A DNA stretch of 64,000 nt from Erigeron canadensis (GCF_010389155.1 NC_057768.1:14692501-14756500); one strand, 5' to 3'; numbered from the stretch's first letter, positions 46,619-58,705 are shown. Numbers and translations are program-made. Notes: a model not told the origin generated them from the letters alone.

Positions 46619-49600
46619 TGGTAGGTTGTGCTCATATCGATTCGCGTTCCCAAAGCTCGTTGTAATGATCTCCAAAATCCTGAGGTAAATCGACTATCCC
46701 TATCACTAATGATTGATACAGGGATACCGTGTTTAGCTACAATCTCTTTAAGATACAGACGTGCATACTGCTCCATAGAATAATCTTAACGTATAGGTAT
46801 GAAATGCGCTGACTTGGTCAGTTGAACTACCACCACCCATATAGCATCTTTACCACTACTCGTTCTTGGTAACTTCGTGACAAAATCCATAGTAATCTTC
46901 TCCCACTTCCAGCTGGGAAGCTCTGGTTGTGTTAGTAGTCCTCCTGGCTTCTTATGTTCTGCTTTAACTCTCAAACACGTTAGACACTTGCTCACGTAAA
47001 CTGCCACATCGCTCTTCATCCCTGGCCACCAAAATAAATATCGCAAGTCTTGATACATCTTATATATCCCCGGGTGTATAGAGTATCCTGCCTTGTGCGC
47101 TTCATCCATTATCAGTTTCCTTAGTCCTCCGTACAGTGGTATCCACATCCGATCACAAAAGTACAGTCCTCCATCATTCCCTTGAGTAAACCGTTCTATC
47201 ATACCTCCAAGCCCTTCTTTATCAATGTTCTCTTTCTTGTTTGCTTCTACTTGTGCCCCAATAACCCTATCCTTCAGACTGTTATGCACAGTAATGCTCA
47301 TGGCTCTAATTCGTCTTGGTCTAACTCTCTCCTTCCTACTCAAGGCGTCTGCTACTACATTTGCCTTTCCGGGATGATATCGAATCTCACAATCGTAGTC
47401 GCTAAACAACTCTAGCCATCGTCTTTGGCGCATATTAAGGTCTTTCTGAGTGAAGATATGCTGGAGGCTCTTATGGTCAGTGTAGATCACACTCTTTGTC
47501 CCGTATAGATAATGTCTCCAACACTTGAGTGCAAAAACGATAGCTCCCAACTCCAAATCGTGTGTCGTATAATTCTTTTCGTGAACCTTCAGTTGACGTG
47601 AGGCATATGCAATGACCTTGCCTCGCTGCATCAGCACACATCCTAAGCCTTGACCCGACGCGTCGCAATAAACGATAAAATCATCGGTCCCTTCAGGAAG
47701 ACTTAAGACTGGTGCATTACATAACTTCTCTTTTAGGATTCTGAAAGCTTCTTCTTGTTTCTCTCCCCATTCGAAACTCCTATCTTTATGCGTCAACAGT
47801 GTAAGAGGTTGTGCGATCTTTGAGAAGTTCTCGATAAATCGTCGGTAGTAGTCTGCTAAACCGAGAAACTGTCTGATCTCTGTCGGTGTCTCTGGCCTTC
47901 TCCAATTCTCTACTGCTTCTATTTTACTGGGGTCTACCTTGATTCCATCTTTGTCAACTACATGGCCCAAAAACTTTACTTCCTCCAACCAAAATTCACA
48001 TTTTGAAAACTTCCCGTACAACTTTTCAGCTCTCAGAAGTTCTAATGCTTTCCTCAAGTGCACTTCATGCTCCTGTTTCGTCTTGGAATAAATGAGGATG
48101 TCGTCGATGAATACGATGATGAATTTATCAAGGTAGGGTCTACATACACGGTTCCTGAGATCCATGAAAACGGCGGGCGCGTTCGTCAGACCGAAAGGCA
48201 TCACTAAGAACTCAAAGTGCCCATATCTCGTGCTAAACGCCGTTTTCGGTACGTCTTCTTCACAAACTCTTAACTGATGATAGCCCGATCGAAGATCGAT
48301 TTTTGAGAAGTACTTTGCGCCTTGCAATTGATCAAACAAATCATCGATGCGCGGTAAAGGATATCGATTCTTAATGGTTAACTTGTTGAGCTCACGATAA
48401 TCAATGCACATGCGAAAAGATCCGTCCTTCTTCTTTACAAATAGTATCGGTGCGCCCCATGGCGATGAACTTGGTCGAATGAATCCCTTATCTTGTAACT
48501 CTTGCAACTGTGACTCGAGTTCTTGCATTTCAGAAGGTGCTAAACGATATGGTGTCTTTGCTACCGGCATAGCGTCAGGAATGAGATCGATTCGGAATTC
48601 GACTTGGCGAGACGGGGGTAATCCCTAGATGTCATCAGGAAAGACATCGGGAAATTCACGAACTATTTGTATATCAGCTAGTTTGGTTACTTCAGTTGTT
48701 GTGCTCATTAGGATCTGTTTGTGTGACTCGGGTCTCTCGCCTTGAATTTCTAATACCTCTCCCTCACTTAAGGGGATTCTAAGAATTTTTGCACGACATA
48801 TAATGGTTGCATCTACCCCGGATAACCAATCCATCCCCACTATTACATCGAAGCTACCCATTTCAAACGGGATTAGATCTATATAGTATGAATGAGTATC
48901 TAGTGTTAACACACATTTAGGCACAAATTTGTCAAGTTTAGAGGTTTCTCCACTAGCTACCTCTATTTCATAGCAAGCATGAGTACGGATGGGTTTCACG
49001 TTAATAATACACACGAAGTTAGTGGAGATAAAACTATGGTCGGCACCCGTATCGAATAACACAGTAGCTAGATGATTATTTAAGAGAAATGTACCCGTGA
49101 CAACGTTAGGATCGTTAGCAGCTTCTACTGCGTTCAAGGCAAAGACTCGGCCCCTGGCCTGCTGGGCTTGGTTAACTCTGGGAGGATTTGGTGCCGCAAT
49201 CTGCAATGGATTCTGATTAGCTGCGGCTGGAATGGGTCGTCTAGCAACTCTTGGGCAAACATTCCGGTAGTGATCAGTGCTACCGCACTCGTAGCATCCT
49301 CCGCGATTGACTGGTGGGTTTCTAGCGTTCAACAGTGCTACATGAGGTGGTGCTGCTGGAGCTCTGGCAATCCTGCAATCTCTAGCTAAATGTCCAAACT
49401 TCTGACAATTCTGACAAAATCGGCATGGCACTGCTGTTGAATGATGATAAGTACAAGTAGCACACTGTGGAAATTAGCCAACATACGCCTTCTGCCCCGG
49501 CTCAACTGCTGCAAACACCTTTCCAACTCTGACCCTCTTGTCAGCTCTGAAGTCCCTTCTTTTACTGGGTTCACCAAAGTCTCTCTTCTTCTCTGCAGAC

Positions 49601-50562
49601 CTTGTCAGTGTCCCAGCCCTAACCAAGTCATCAGTCATGGCACTGGTTCTTCGAATTGCTTCTTCAATCGAGTAAGGAGGAATGCCAGTCAGGGTGTTAC
49701 GGATCTGAGGAATGAGACCATAGATGTATCTCTCAATCAACTTTGACTCAGGAGTCACCAAATGTGGTACCAATCTAGCCAACTCTGCATGGCCAGATCC
49801 CACCATGGTGTGGTGCCAAAACTCTTGCTCAATCTTCTGCATCTCATTTAGTGGACAAAATCGGTTCTTCATCATCTCTTTAAACTGATCCCATGGTGTC
49901 TCGAAAGTAGTAGTTCTTCCACGGGCTCTTAACAAAGTATTCCACCATGACAGTGCTTCATCGGTGAATGAACCTCCAGTGAATCTTACCCTGTGATGAG
50001 ATGGACATTCACTTATGTCCATGACTGCTTCCAACTTCTCCAACCACTTCATAAACACATCAGCTCCTCCTTTCCCGTTAAAATCTGGGGGGCCACACTT
50101 CTTAAACTCGGTGTAACTGCAACCTCTTCTCCCCATAGCATACTCATCATTTCTAGGAATTCTTCTGGGTCCAGGGCCCACACACACACCATCATCAACA
50201 AACTCCACTTCGGGGTCAAAGTTCTCTGGTTCTTGATTCACTTGTTGCGGTGCAACTCTTACAGGTTCAGCTTCAACTTCAGGTGCTCTTCGGTTCTGGT
50301 TCGGGGCAGCACCCATTGCAGCAGTCACTTGTTCGATGATAGTAGGCATTGAAGCTGCTAACTGCTCTGCAATGATAGTAGCTAAATCAGGGTTCTCGCC
50401 ATAACCCATGCCATCACCACGACCACCACGACCTCTACCACGGCCTCTTCCTTGCTGCCCTCCACGACCTCCTCTCGGGTTGCCACGACCACCTCCAGGG
50501 TTACCACGACCAACACCATTATCTTGTGCTTCGACATTCGGGTTTGCTCTTGTTCGCACCAT
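46619..50562 (-). pseudogene. Gag-pol of chromovirus B, upstream part (three in-frame stops)
   Basis: The start is ATG 50562. Gag has an Arg/Gly-rich N-terminal stretch (about 50510-50390), a gag core (about 50100-49690), then zinc knuckles around 49490-49240, including CQNCQKFGHLARDC and CYECGSTDHYRNVC. Protease has FDTGAD (near 49050). Reverse transcriptase has FIDDILIYS (near 48095), then RNase H and integrase. Stops interrupt one continuous phase: TAA at 49474-49476, TAG at 48625-48627 and TAA at 46786-46788. The frame is then broken by element A at 46619. The order and similarity to A identify a second Tekay-type family. Confidence 0.88.
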
Positions 50563-51463
50563 TTTTCCTATATTAGGAAAAGACGGGTTCGGCGTTAGAA
50601 TGAAGGAATAGTCGTTCGTGACGTCAATTACGCACTCTCAACACACTCGTGTTAGTTTTCTAGAATCCTAAACATTTTACTTTCAAGATTACATGTAATT
50701 CAAGAGATTGAGCATTATGTCTGAAAAGTGAACATTATCATCAATATCAATCATGCAGCACATAGTAATATTACAATAGAATCTTTGTTTCATGAAAGAT
50801 AGTTTGCAAGATGAATACTACAACCATTTCAACTTAAATGAAAATTTTTAATTCCGATTACTTTTCGACAGCCAACGTGTGGTCCGGATCTAACACCTAC
50901 ATCCGTTGCACTAGCGGTGTATGTATACAGGGTGTACCAGCGGCTAACCCTCCACACCTCTAGTACATCTAATGCAAGGTCGGCTCACGGTACTGACATG
51001 CTCCCTAGATATTGGCAAAGGTATGTATACAGGGTGTACCAGCAGCTAACCCTCCACCTGACCAATACCTATTGAACATGCCAGAGTTGCTACCACGCTC
51101 TAACCATCTAAGGCACGATCCATGTTGCCATCAAGTCCATAGAGAATATACCACACGCGAAAAGTTGATCAGGCTTTTCTGTGATGATATATCGCCATAC
51201 TTCCTTGCTAACAACACTTCATATCGCTAACTTATTATTATTATTTAAATTTAACACATGTCATAGATCGAATACCAATAGCATGAGTACACGTGGCAAG
51301 GTAGCATGGTTCTAGGGTCTGCGCATGAATGGGTATAATAGCATGAATATCGCAGATATAGATAAAATCTATAGAGTTTGAATGCACACATAATTCCTAT
51401 CATGCATGCTACGTGCGGTTCCTAAGTTATAGTCTAGGCAAACCACCTAATTCACTATAACCA
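50563..51463 (-). other. 5' leader of B
   Basis: Non-coding. A ~35-bp direct repeat around GTATACAGGGTGTACCAGC occurs twice (near 50920 and 51025). GTATAC...GGTGTACC is partly self-complementary and could form a hairpin in the leader RNA. No gene. Confidence 0.55.
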
Positions 51464-51477
51464 CGGCTCTGATACCA
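51464..51477 (-). other. Primer-binding site of B (initiator Met tRNA)
   Basis: TGGTATCAGAGCCG on the minus strand, three bases from the 5' LTR. Confidence 0.88.
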
Positions 51478-51480
51478 ATC

Positions 51481-54061
51481 TGTAACACCCCGACAGCGGT
51501 GGAAAACTCGGGATGTAAGATAAAGCACACGTGCACATGGATGTTACATAGGAATACTAAATGAGTGCTTAGGATAAACATAAATAGTCAATTTCATAAC
51601 CAAACAAGCATAGTAGTAGTTATTACACACACAAGTTCAACAAAGATGATCAAATCAAGTACGAAAGGTTCCCACACAGGGAATACGATTGGGCATATTG
51701 CCACCAAACACAAAGTACAAGCATGCAAACTCCAACCCTAAATCCTGAAGTCTGCTAATAGTCCCATGCTACCACTCCTAGCCACGATTAGCCTGATTAC
51801 CTGAAAGGAATACTTAAAAGAGTCAACACAAAGGTTGGTGAGTTCGTAGGTTTGAGTATAAACAAGTAGTATAAAAGCATTTTATACCGCCAATAGATCT
51901 CAAGTATTAAGTAGTATGTAGTGGCTAGTGACCAACTTGCACATAAGTAAGCGAGCACACACAATCCTCGATAGGACTGGCTAATAGTATCAATAGAGCA
52001 CACACAATCCTCAATAGGACCGGCTAATAGTATCAATAGAGCACACACAATCCTCAATAGGACCGGCTAATATGTATCAATAGAGCACACACAATCCTCA
52101 ATAGGACCGGCTAATATGTAACAAGTAGTCAAATAGCTAAAGAGTAGTAAAAGTAGTTACGGCATGTATAAAAGCTTAAGTAGTATTCCTTTCACCCCGA
52201 AATAAGTAAAGAAAAAGGGGCTACGAAGACTCACAGTGATCTGCTACAACGTAGTTCTGCGAGCACATAGTATAAACACAGATATAGTAAAATATATCTA
52301 CTCGAATCCAAGTATGTCTTGATGTCAACCTAATCACAAACCATTGAGCATAGATGGATACATGTATTAGTTCTCGTGATTATTTATTCACTAAGTGTCC
52401 TTGATGTACTGATGATTTGGTTCACTAAAGATCTTTAAACGTTTGACTCAACAGTGTTTTTCATACACTAGACTCGTAATGAACGTCTTTGAACTCGCAC
52501 TTTGATAAACAAGATCGAATATGTCTTGATTATACCTTAATTAGGGTTTCCTTGTACATGATAGACTTGGATTACAACTAAGTATAAAATCTGATTTCTA
52601 CAACCAACGAAAATAGACTTTAAATTCGTAAGGTGTATCTGAACGAAGATAGACCTTAAATTCGTAAGGTGTATCTGAACGAAGATAGACCTTAAATTCG
52701 TAAGGTGTATCTGAACGAAGATAGACTTTAAATTCGTAAGGTGTATCTGAACGAAGATAGACCTTAAATTCGTAAGGTGCATCTGAACGAAGATAGACCT
52801 TAAATTCGTAAGGTGTATCTGAACGAAGATAGACCTTAAATTCGTAAGGTGTATCTGAACGAAGATAGACCTTAAATTCATAAGGTGTATCTGAACGAAG
52901 ATAGACCTTAAATTCGTAAGGTGTATCTGAACGAAGATAGACCTTGAATTCGTAAGGTGTATCTGAACGAAGATAGACCTTGAATTCGTAAGGTGTATCT
53001 GAACGAAGATAGACCTTAAATTCGTAAGGTGTATCTGAACGAAGATAGACTTTAAATTCGTAAGGTGTATCTGAACGAAGATAGACCTTAAATTCGTAAG
53101 GTGTATCTGAACGAAGATAGACCTTAAATTCGTAAGGTGTATCTGAACGAAGATAGACCTTAAATTCGTAAGGTGTATCTGAACGAAGATAGACCTTAAA
53201 TTCGTAAGGTGTATCTGAACGAAGATAGACCTTAAATTCGTAAGGTGTATCTGAACGAAGATAGAACTTAAATTCGTTTGAGGACTTAAGTTTGTTTGGA
53301 GCTTAAGTTCATTTGCTAAGTTCGTTTTGAAGTTTAACTTCGTTTTGGAAGACTTAAATTCGTTTCTAGGATACTAAATTCGTTTTAAGTGTTTTTAGGA
53401 CGAATTTGGGACTGTTCTAACAAAAACGAGGGTTTTGAAGATTAAAACATGTTTACGACCCAAATTTGATCACGAAAAGGTTAGTAAACACTTTTAGACC
53501 CAAACCCACTAACTTTTAACACGATTTTTACACCAAAAATGGACCAAATCATCAAGAACATACACTTTGAAAAGTAAACTTTTATTTTGATGAAAATCTC
53601 AAAATTTTTTGTTGTTACCTGAAAATCGATACTAGAAATATGTTTTGATTATCACAAAGAAGCTAAAAATGCAAGAAATCTTGGTTTAACAACTCAAAAT
53701 CAAATGATGAATTTTTGTGGGTGAAGATGGTGAATGTATGTGTGTGTTTTTAGAGAGAGAGAGAGGTGAGATGGGAAGAAAATGGTGAAGAAGTGGAAAA
53801 AAAAGGGGGGTTTTCTAACCCTTTTATAGTTTCCCTTAATTAATGATTCTAATAAATGTAGGGTCTAAATGAAACATTTTCGGACTAGAATTTCTTGAAT
53901 ACAATCGCTTACGTCTTGAAACCTAACATTCTTATCACAATAGACCATAGACGCGTCTTATAATTTACGATTTAAGAGTGAATAGACCTTCATGTGAGCA
54001 CATATTCGAAACTAGAACATATCATGGATTTATTTAAATTATTTCTAAGGCGGTTGTTACA
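51481..54061 (-). repeat. 5' LTR of B
   Basis: 2581-bp LTR with the 43-bp minisatellite (4 copies, about 51953-52120) and the 36-bp minisatellite (~18 copies, 52608-53275). A minus-strand TATA-like CTATAAAAGGG lies near 53818-53828. The long minus-strand open stretch at 52537-52881 is translated minisatellite. Confidence 0.88.
52608..53275. repeat. 36-bp minisatellite in 5' LTR of B (~18 copies)
   Basis: Same unit as 37305-37760, highly homogeneous, with a few A/G and C/T variants shared between neighbouring units. Confidence 0.88.
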
Positions 54062-54696
54062 AGTCACCACTGCCACTAGACTGCCGTCATCGCCACTACT
54101 ACCACATTGCTTGAATAACGTGTTATATTAAATAAATAAGAAAAGTATGTGGAGATATATTCAACTACGTATATATGTACAAAGTTTGTTTTCAATTACA
54201 ATATTAAATATTTGTATGTATTTAAATTTTAGTTATATATTATTGAATGTATTAGGTCAACTAAAAAGTTACAAAACAAATAACACTGTATAATTGGTTC
54301 TCTAGATGCATATGGTAACAAAAAATTAGTCAGACAAATTGAAGTCGATATCTGTCCATGACTTAATGTTAACCATATCCATTTTGTTATTTTGATTTTA
54401 CTAAAAATCTTATGAATACAAATCATAGGAACGTGTTATATGCCAAATACTTTCGATGGCTTCAATTTGAGTTTGCCTTTTCTAATTCATATTCCAGAAT
54501 ATCTTAAAGTTGACCATGCAATACACAAAATGATCAATTAGTACATTGGAATTGGTTTCATATGCGTGCCAAAGCATAAATCGTTTTCATAAACAGTTGA
54601 AGCAAATTTTTGCTCAAATTATATGGAAATGGTAAAATAAAAACTAAAGCACATAAATTTTTGTCAAAAAAAAAGCTAGGTCCACAATTAAAAAAA

Positions 54697-56023
54697 GGAA
54701 AAAATCCATAAAAAGATAACATATTTATTCAGAATTCCTAATAAAGGGAACCTATTTAGTTTTCGTCTATTAAAAGGATTTCATTTTTAAAAGTTTCTCA
54801 ATAAAGGTAATATCGTTAGTTTTTATCGTTAATCATCCGTTAAGTGATATTTTGGCATGCCACGTCATTAAAAAAAACTACATGGACATCTAATGTAGAA
54901 TTACACAAGGGTATATTAGTCCTTTTAACCTCATATCTTCTTCCCAAAATCAACATCTATATCTATATATGTTCATCTGTATCATCAATCAATATATATA
55001 TCTATACATCTATCATCTATGATAAATCTGTATCTTTATATACACACACAAACAGAGTTATACATAACGAATACAATTATACAAACATGTGTTATATGAA
55101 ATCAAATGATTTTTTTTTTATTCAAGAAGTCTCTCCATTTTAGAGCCCATCATCTATCCATTAAAACCATACATCCAAAGCTCTATCAAATCCATTAAAG
55201 CTATACTTTGAAAGAATACATATATACAAGTTAACGAAAAAAACAAATTACCAAAAAACTTTTAGAACCCACCATTGATTTGGTTGTGGTTTTGTGGACT
55301 GACGAGTCTATAAATCTTTATTTAGAAATGTTGAGACAAGATCTATAACTAGTTACCACTACCATCACCGCTGCAACCGTCGGCCGAGCCTCTTCCGGCG
55401 ATAGATGCAACTGAAACCCTAGACTTTTAGTGGGCAGCCTCCCGATTTAATAGATTTAGATATATACTGTCCATAGCCACCCGCCGGAGCAGTGGTTGGA
55501 GGTGACAGAAAAGTCAGCTGTCGGCAATGCGATGACCAAGTTGTTCCCCATTTTTAAAGATATTTTGACCTCTACAGTCCATACCTTTAGATTTATGTAT
55601 GTGTATGATTTTGAGATGACGTTGACGATGAAGGTTATAGAAATGGATATAGATTGATACAGAGGGATCTATAGATAGATATATTGATTCATGATTAAGT
55701 TAGATTTATACGGATGAATGGATAGACAATTATTAGATTGATTTTGGGGAAGATGGTATGGGTAAATATGGATGGAAGAAGATATAAGGTTAAAAGGACT
55801 AATATACCCTCGTGTAATGTCACACTAGATGTCCATGTAGACTTTTTTTAATGATGTGGCATGCCAACATATCACTTAACAGATGACTAACGATAAAAAC
55901 TAACGATGTTACGTTTATTGTGAAACTTTCAGAAATAAAATCCTTTGAATAGATGAAAACTAAATAGGTTTCCCTTTATTAGGAATTTTAAGTAAATATG
56001 TTACCTTTTTATGGATTTTTCCC
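54697..56023. mobile_element. Mutator-like element with long inverted repeats
   Basis: Left end GGAAAAAATCCATAAAAAG and right end (reverse complement) GGGAAAAATCCATAAAAAG begin inverted repeats of about 240 bp (to about 54945 and from about 55780). Weaker complementarity continues inward. A perfect 9-bp duplication TTAAAAAAA flanks it (54688-54696 and 56024-56032). No transposase. The middle (about 55260-55560) is more GC-rich, with CGGCCGAGCC and CCCGCCGGAGC strings, and could be captured genomic DNA. It interrupts the third unit of the tandem array. Confidence 0.82.
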
Positions 56024-56595
56024 TTAAAAAAACAATACTACTGCCAGTATAACAAGAAACATAGGTTTCCTTTATATTTTCAGTCGCTCTTAATGGGTAG
56101 AGTTAAAAAGGATATAGAATCATGGATCAAAATGAGTTTTACAAAACCTCAAAGATACTCATTCATATTTTTTTTTTGTAATCACATGTGTTAGTTACAT
56201 TGGATGCATAATTAGACACTTGGTTAAAATCCTATCTAACAAGAACTAATTGTCTACACCAAGATTTTAGTATATATCTTTTTATGTTTATTAAAAATTA
56301 TTCATTCTTAATTTCTAAAATAATTAAACAAAAATTAGATTAGAAATGATCGAATTACTCATAATGAATTCCACTAGTAGTCACCACCATCACCACCACT
56401 CCACTAGTGGTAGCCGCCACAAGACTGCCGTCATCATCATTATTACTACACTGCTTGGATAACTTGTTATATTAAATAAATAAGAAAAGTGTGTGGAGAT
56501 ATATTCAACTACGTATATAGGTACAAAGTTTGTTTCAAATTAAAAATATTACATATTTGTATGTATTTAAATTTCAATTATATATTATTGTTTAT

Positions 56596-56819
56596 ATAAA
56601 TAGGTTCAAATGTTGATGTGAAAAGACATACCGTTGAACCCAAGTTTGTTGTTAAAAAAAAGTATATTTCAAATTGTTATTAACATTTGTAGAAAGGTTA
56701 TCAATGCAATGCGTCAAGGCCATGGTGACGGCGGTAGCAAGGCGATGGTGGCAACCGCTCGTGGTGATGATGATGGAATCGAATGTAGGTATAGTTGGTG
56801 AATTAGGAATAAGTGTTTG
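56596..56819. other. Unassigned DNA between tandem array and copia J
   Basis: A short GC-richer patch (GGTGACGGCGGTAGC near 56725) resembles fragments of coding or GGN-repeat DNA. No gene or element end can be supported. Confidence 0.4.
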
Positions 56820-57865
56820 TGTTGAGTCCCAATGAAGGATGTAAATTTAATGATGACGAATCTGTAGGTAAACACTTGTAATTTATTTTGGTTCTTGTAT
56901 TGTAATCTGGGTATGTCAAAACTGACACAGCTTGCGACCCAGAATAAAGCTTCATACTCTGTAATTGTTTAATTTATGGAAGCTGTGTTGTTCAAGCTGC
57001 ATCAAATGGGAATAGCATTCAATCCAAGTCGAAGAGGAGGATTGAAGATAGAAGATCAAGCTGATAGTGGAAAGTCAGCTTGGGATTGCAGTCAGCTTGG
57101 AGAACACTTAGACAGATTTGCTCTTGACAAACGAGCAATCTGTGTCTGACAATCAAGTGAAGATAACAACCTGGATTTGCTGAGTAATGTTGTATGATGT
57201 GATAAGGAAGATTCCTTAAATCTAGGTTGGTAGTCTATTTACATATGCGTGTCCATACTCTCATTGGACGATCAAAAATATTGTGCTACTGGTTTGGGAC
57301 CACAAGTACGATGAAGGCAGAATCCTATATTCTTTTGATCGTCCAACCATAATTGAAGACGTGGCTTATTTGGACACCAAGAGAATCTGAAGCTTTCGCC
57401 TATAAAAGCTACAATCCTTGAAGGCATGTGTGACATTACTTTGATTCATTCTTTACAGAAAGTTTCTCTGCTCTTATACACAGCTTAGCCTGTGAGGTGT
57501 CAGCTTGGGCTGCTTCTCTTAAGCAAGAAACTTATTGACTGTTGTTTGTCATTTTCAGGGGCTGTTTAGATATTGTAGGTTATCTTGTTTCCGCAACAAC
57601 CCTGTAATTCTTTGTATAGATCATTTCTTAATAAAGGATTACATTTGAAAAACGCAATCTGTGTCTAAGAATGTTTACTTTCTGCTTTACTGTTTTAATT
57701 GATTCTTGTCATTATAGTATGCTCTAAATATATATAATTGAATCTTTAAAACTATTTTCATAATATATAACAAAGGAAAAACGAAAGTTGTATTCACCCC
57801 CCCCCCTCTACAACTATTTGTGTACATTATACTTTGGTATTCTGTTACACTTTTGGGATTGTATA
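56820..57865 (+). repeat. Copia 5' LTR (element J)
   Basis: The segment precedes a plus-strand initiator-Met primer site. A TATA box CTATAAAAG lies at about 57400-57408. A plausible start is TGTTGAGTCCC at 56820. The inner end is uncertain: the bases before the primer site read GGGATTGTATAAG and lack a clear CA end, and TGTTACA ends at 57849. No partner LTR is in the window. Confidence 0.5.
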
Positions 57866-57867
57866 AG

Positions 57868-57879
57868 TGGTATCAGAGC
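57868..57879 (+). other. Primer-binding site of element J
   Basis: TGGTATCAGAGC, complementary to initiator Met tRNA, on the plus strand. Confidence 0.85.
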
Positions 57880-57936
57880 AGGGGTTAAGAATTAACTTGA
57901 CTTGATCCTTGCTTATTTTCCTTTAAGTAAAGCATA

Positions 57937-58366
57937 ATGTCATCTTATGTTGATAATGGTTCATCAACCCGACCACCTATGTTTTATAAAGATGATTTCA
58001 GTGGGTGGAAAGGTCGTATGTTGATAATGGTTCATCTTATCTTTGTTCCTTGAATCCATTGACCACAATATGCCTGATATCTTGACTGATGGTCCTTATG
58101 TACCTACACAGACTTTTGTTGTAGATGAAGTGGTAAGGGATGGTCATCCAACCATCCCTGCCACAGTTAAAACCATTGTCAAAGATAGGGCAGACTGGGA
58201 ATGAGGATAGAAGACTTGCAAACTTGAATGTGAGGGCACGTAACTTCATTGTCCAAGTTTTGCCAAAGAACATTTATCATTCTATTAAAATGTGTTCTAC
58301 TACTAAAAAGATGTCAGGTGATGGCGTATCCGTACTACACTACGAAGGGTCTGCCAAACAAACAAA
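57937..58366 (+). pseudogene. Copia gag fragment (element J)
   Basis: ATG at 57937 opens a typical copia gag N terminus (S-x-R-P-P-M-F, D-D-F-S-G-W-K-G-R-M). The frame then breaks. The string TATGTTGATAATGGTTCATC occurs at about 57946 and again at about 58018, suggesting a local duplication that damaged the frame. Further gag signatures (A-R-N-F-I-V ... S-I-K-M-C-S-T-T-K-K-M) appear in shifted frames to about 58365. There the fragment ends at the start of the next element. Pol is missing. Confidence 0.65.
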
Positions 58367-58704
58367 TGTTATCCCGCAGTGTCGCGAAAGAACCTGTGCG
58401 TGAAAGGCACCTAGCTGGAAATAATACTCAAATAAAGAAAAGATTACCTAAATCTCTCCTTCCTTAGAATGCGGATGATCGGTTCCAACTTATTTAGGAA
58501 ATTAAATCTATTCAAAAAAATGGGGAAAACCTATCTACAGAGGAGTTCTCCCACCTTACAATGGAGATACGACGAGATGAAAAACACACAACACTCCAAC
58601 TTTGATTAGCGTAAAGAGGCTTACACTCTACCTACAGGGAATCGCTAGTAATCAGAGTCAAAAACCTCCCACATTCATCCTTAGCGTGATCCGATGCACA
58701 AACA
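58367..58704 (+). repeat. Candidate 5' LTR of K
   Basis: TGTT...AACA ends and position one base before the primer region support it. At 338 bp it is short for a Tat element. No second copy confirms the ends. Confidence 0.4.
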
Positions 58705-58705
58705 T

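Larger units (their letters stand above)
36047..54061 (-). mobile_element. Tekay-type chromovirus B (interrupted by A)
   Basis: LTR ends are TGTAACACCCC (36047 and 51481) and GGTTGTTACA (54061), with a perfect AGTCA duplication at 36042-36046 and 54062-54066. The 5' LTR is 51481-54061. The primer site TGGTATCAGAGCCG (51464-51477, minus) is three bases inside it. The 3' LTR (36047 to about 37975) has lost its first ~570 bp in element sense, together with the purine tract. Gag-pol runs 50562-46619 and, after the element A insertion, 38792-38019, with three in-frame stops. Element B sits in the second unit of the ~1.04-kb tandem array. Confidence 0.9.
34030..56595 (+). repeat. Tandem array of ~1.04-kb units (interrupted)
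   Basis: The marker GTGGAGATATATTCAAC (with an extra AT in copy 1) begins units at about 34053, 35090, 54149 and 56493. After removing element B with its duplication, and the Mutator-like element with its duplication, spacings are about 1037, 1039 and 1008 bp. Each full unit carries a TCACCACCATCACC-like run near its end, an A-rich run and a TATGTTTATTAAAA block. The fourth unit stops near 56590. Units encode nothing recognisable. Head-to-tail order and constant period suggest satellite-like or segmental tandem duplication that predates the insertions. Confidence 0.75.

Noticed and set aside
52537..52881. Minus-strand ORF with a perfect 12-residue repeat
   Set aside because: It is translation of the 36-bp LTR minisatellite (36 is a multiple of three). 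No start context, domain or conservation supports a gene.
52608..53275. Regular 36-bp repeats resembling a CRISPR array
   Set aside because: Units are contiguous with no unique spacers, lie in a plant LTR and recur in the partner LTR; they are minisatellites.
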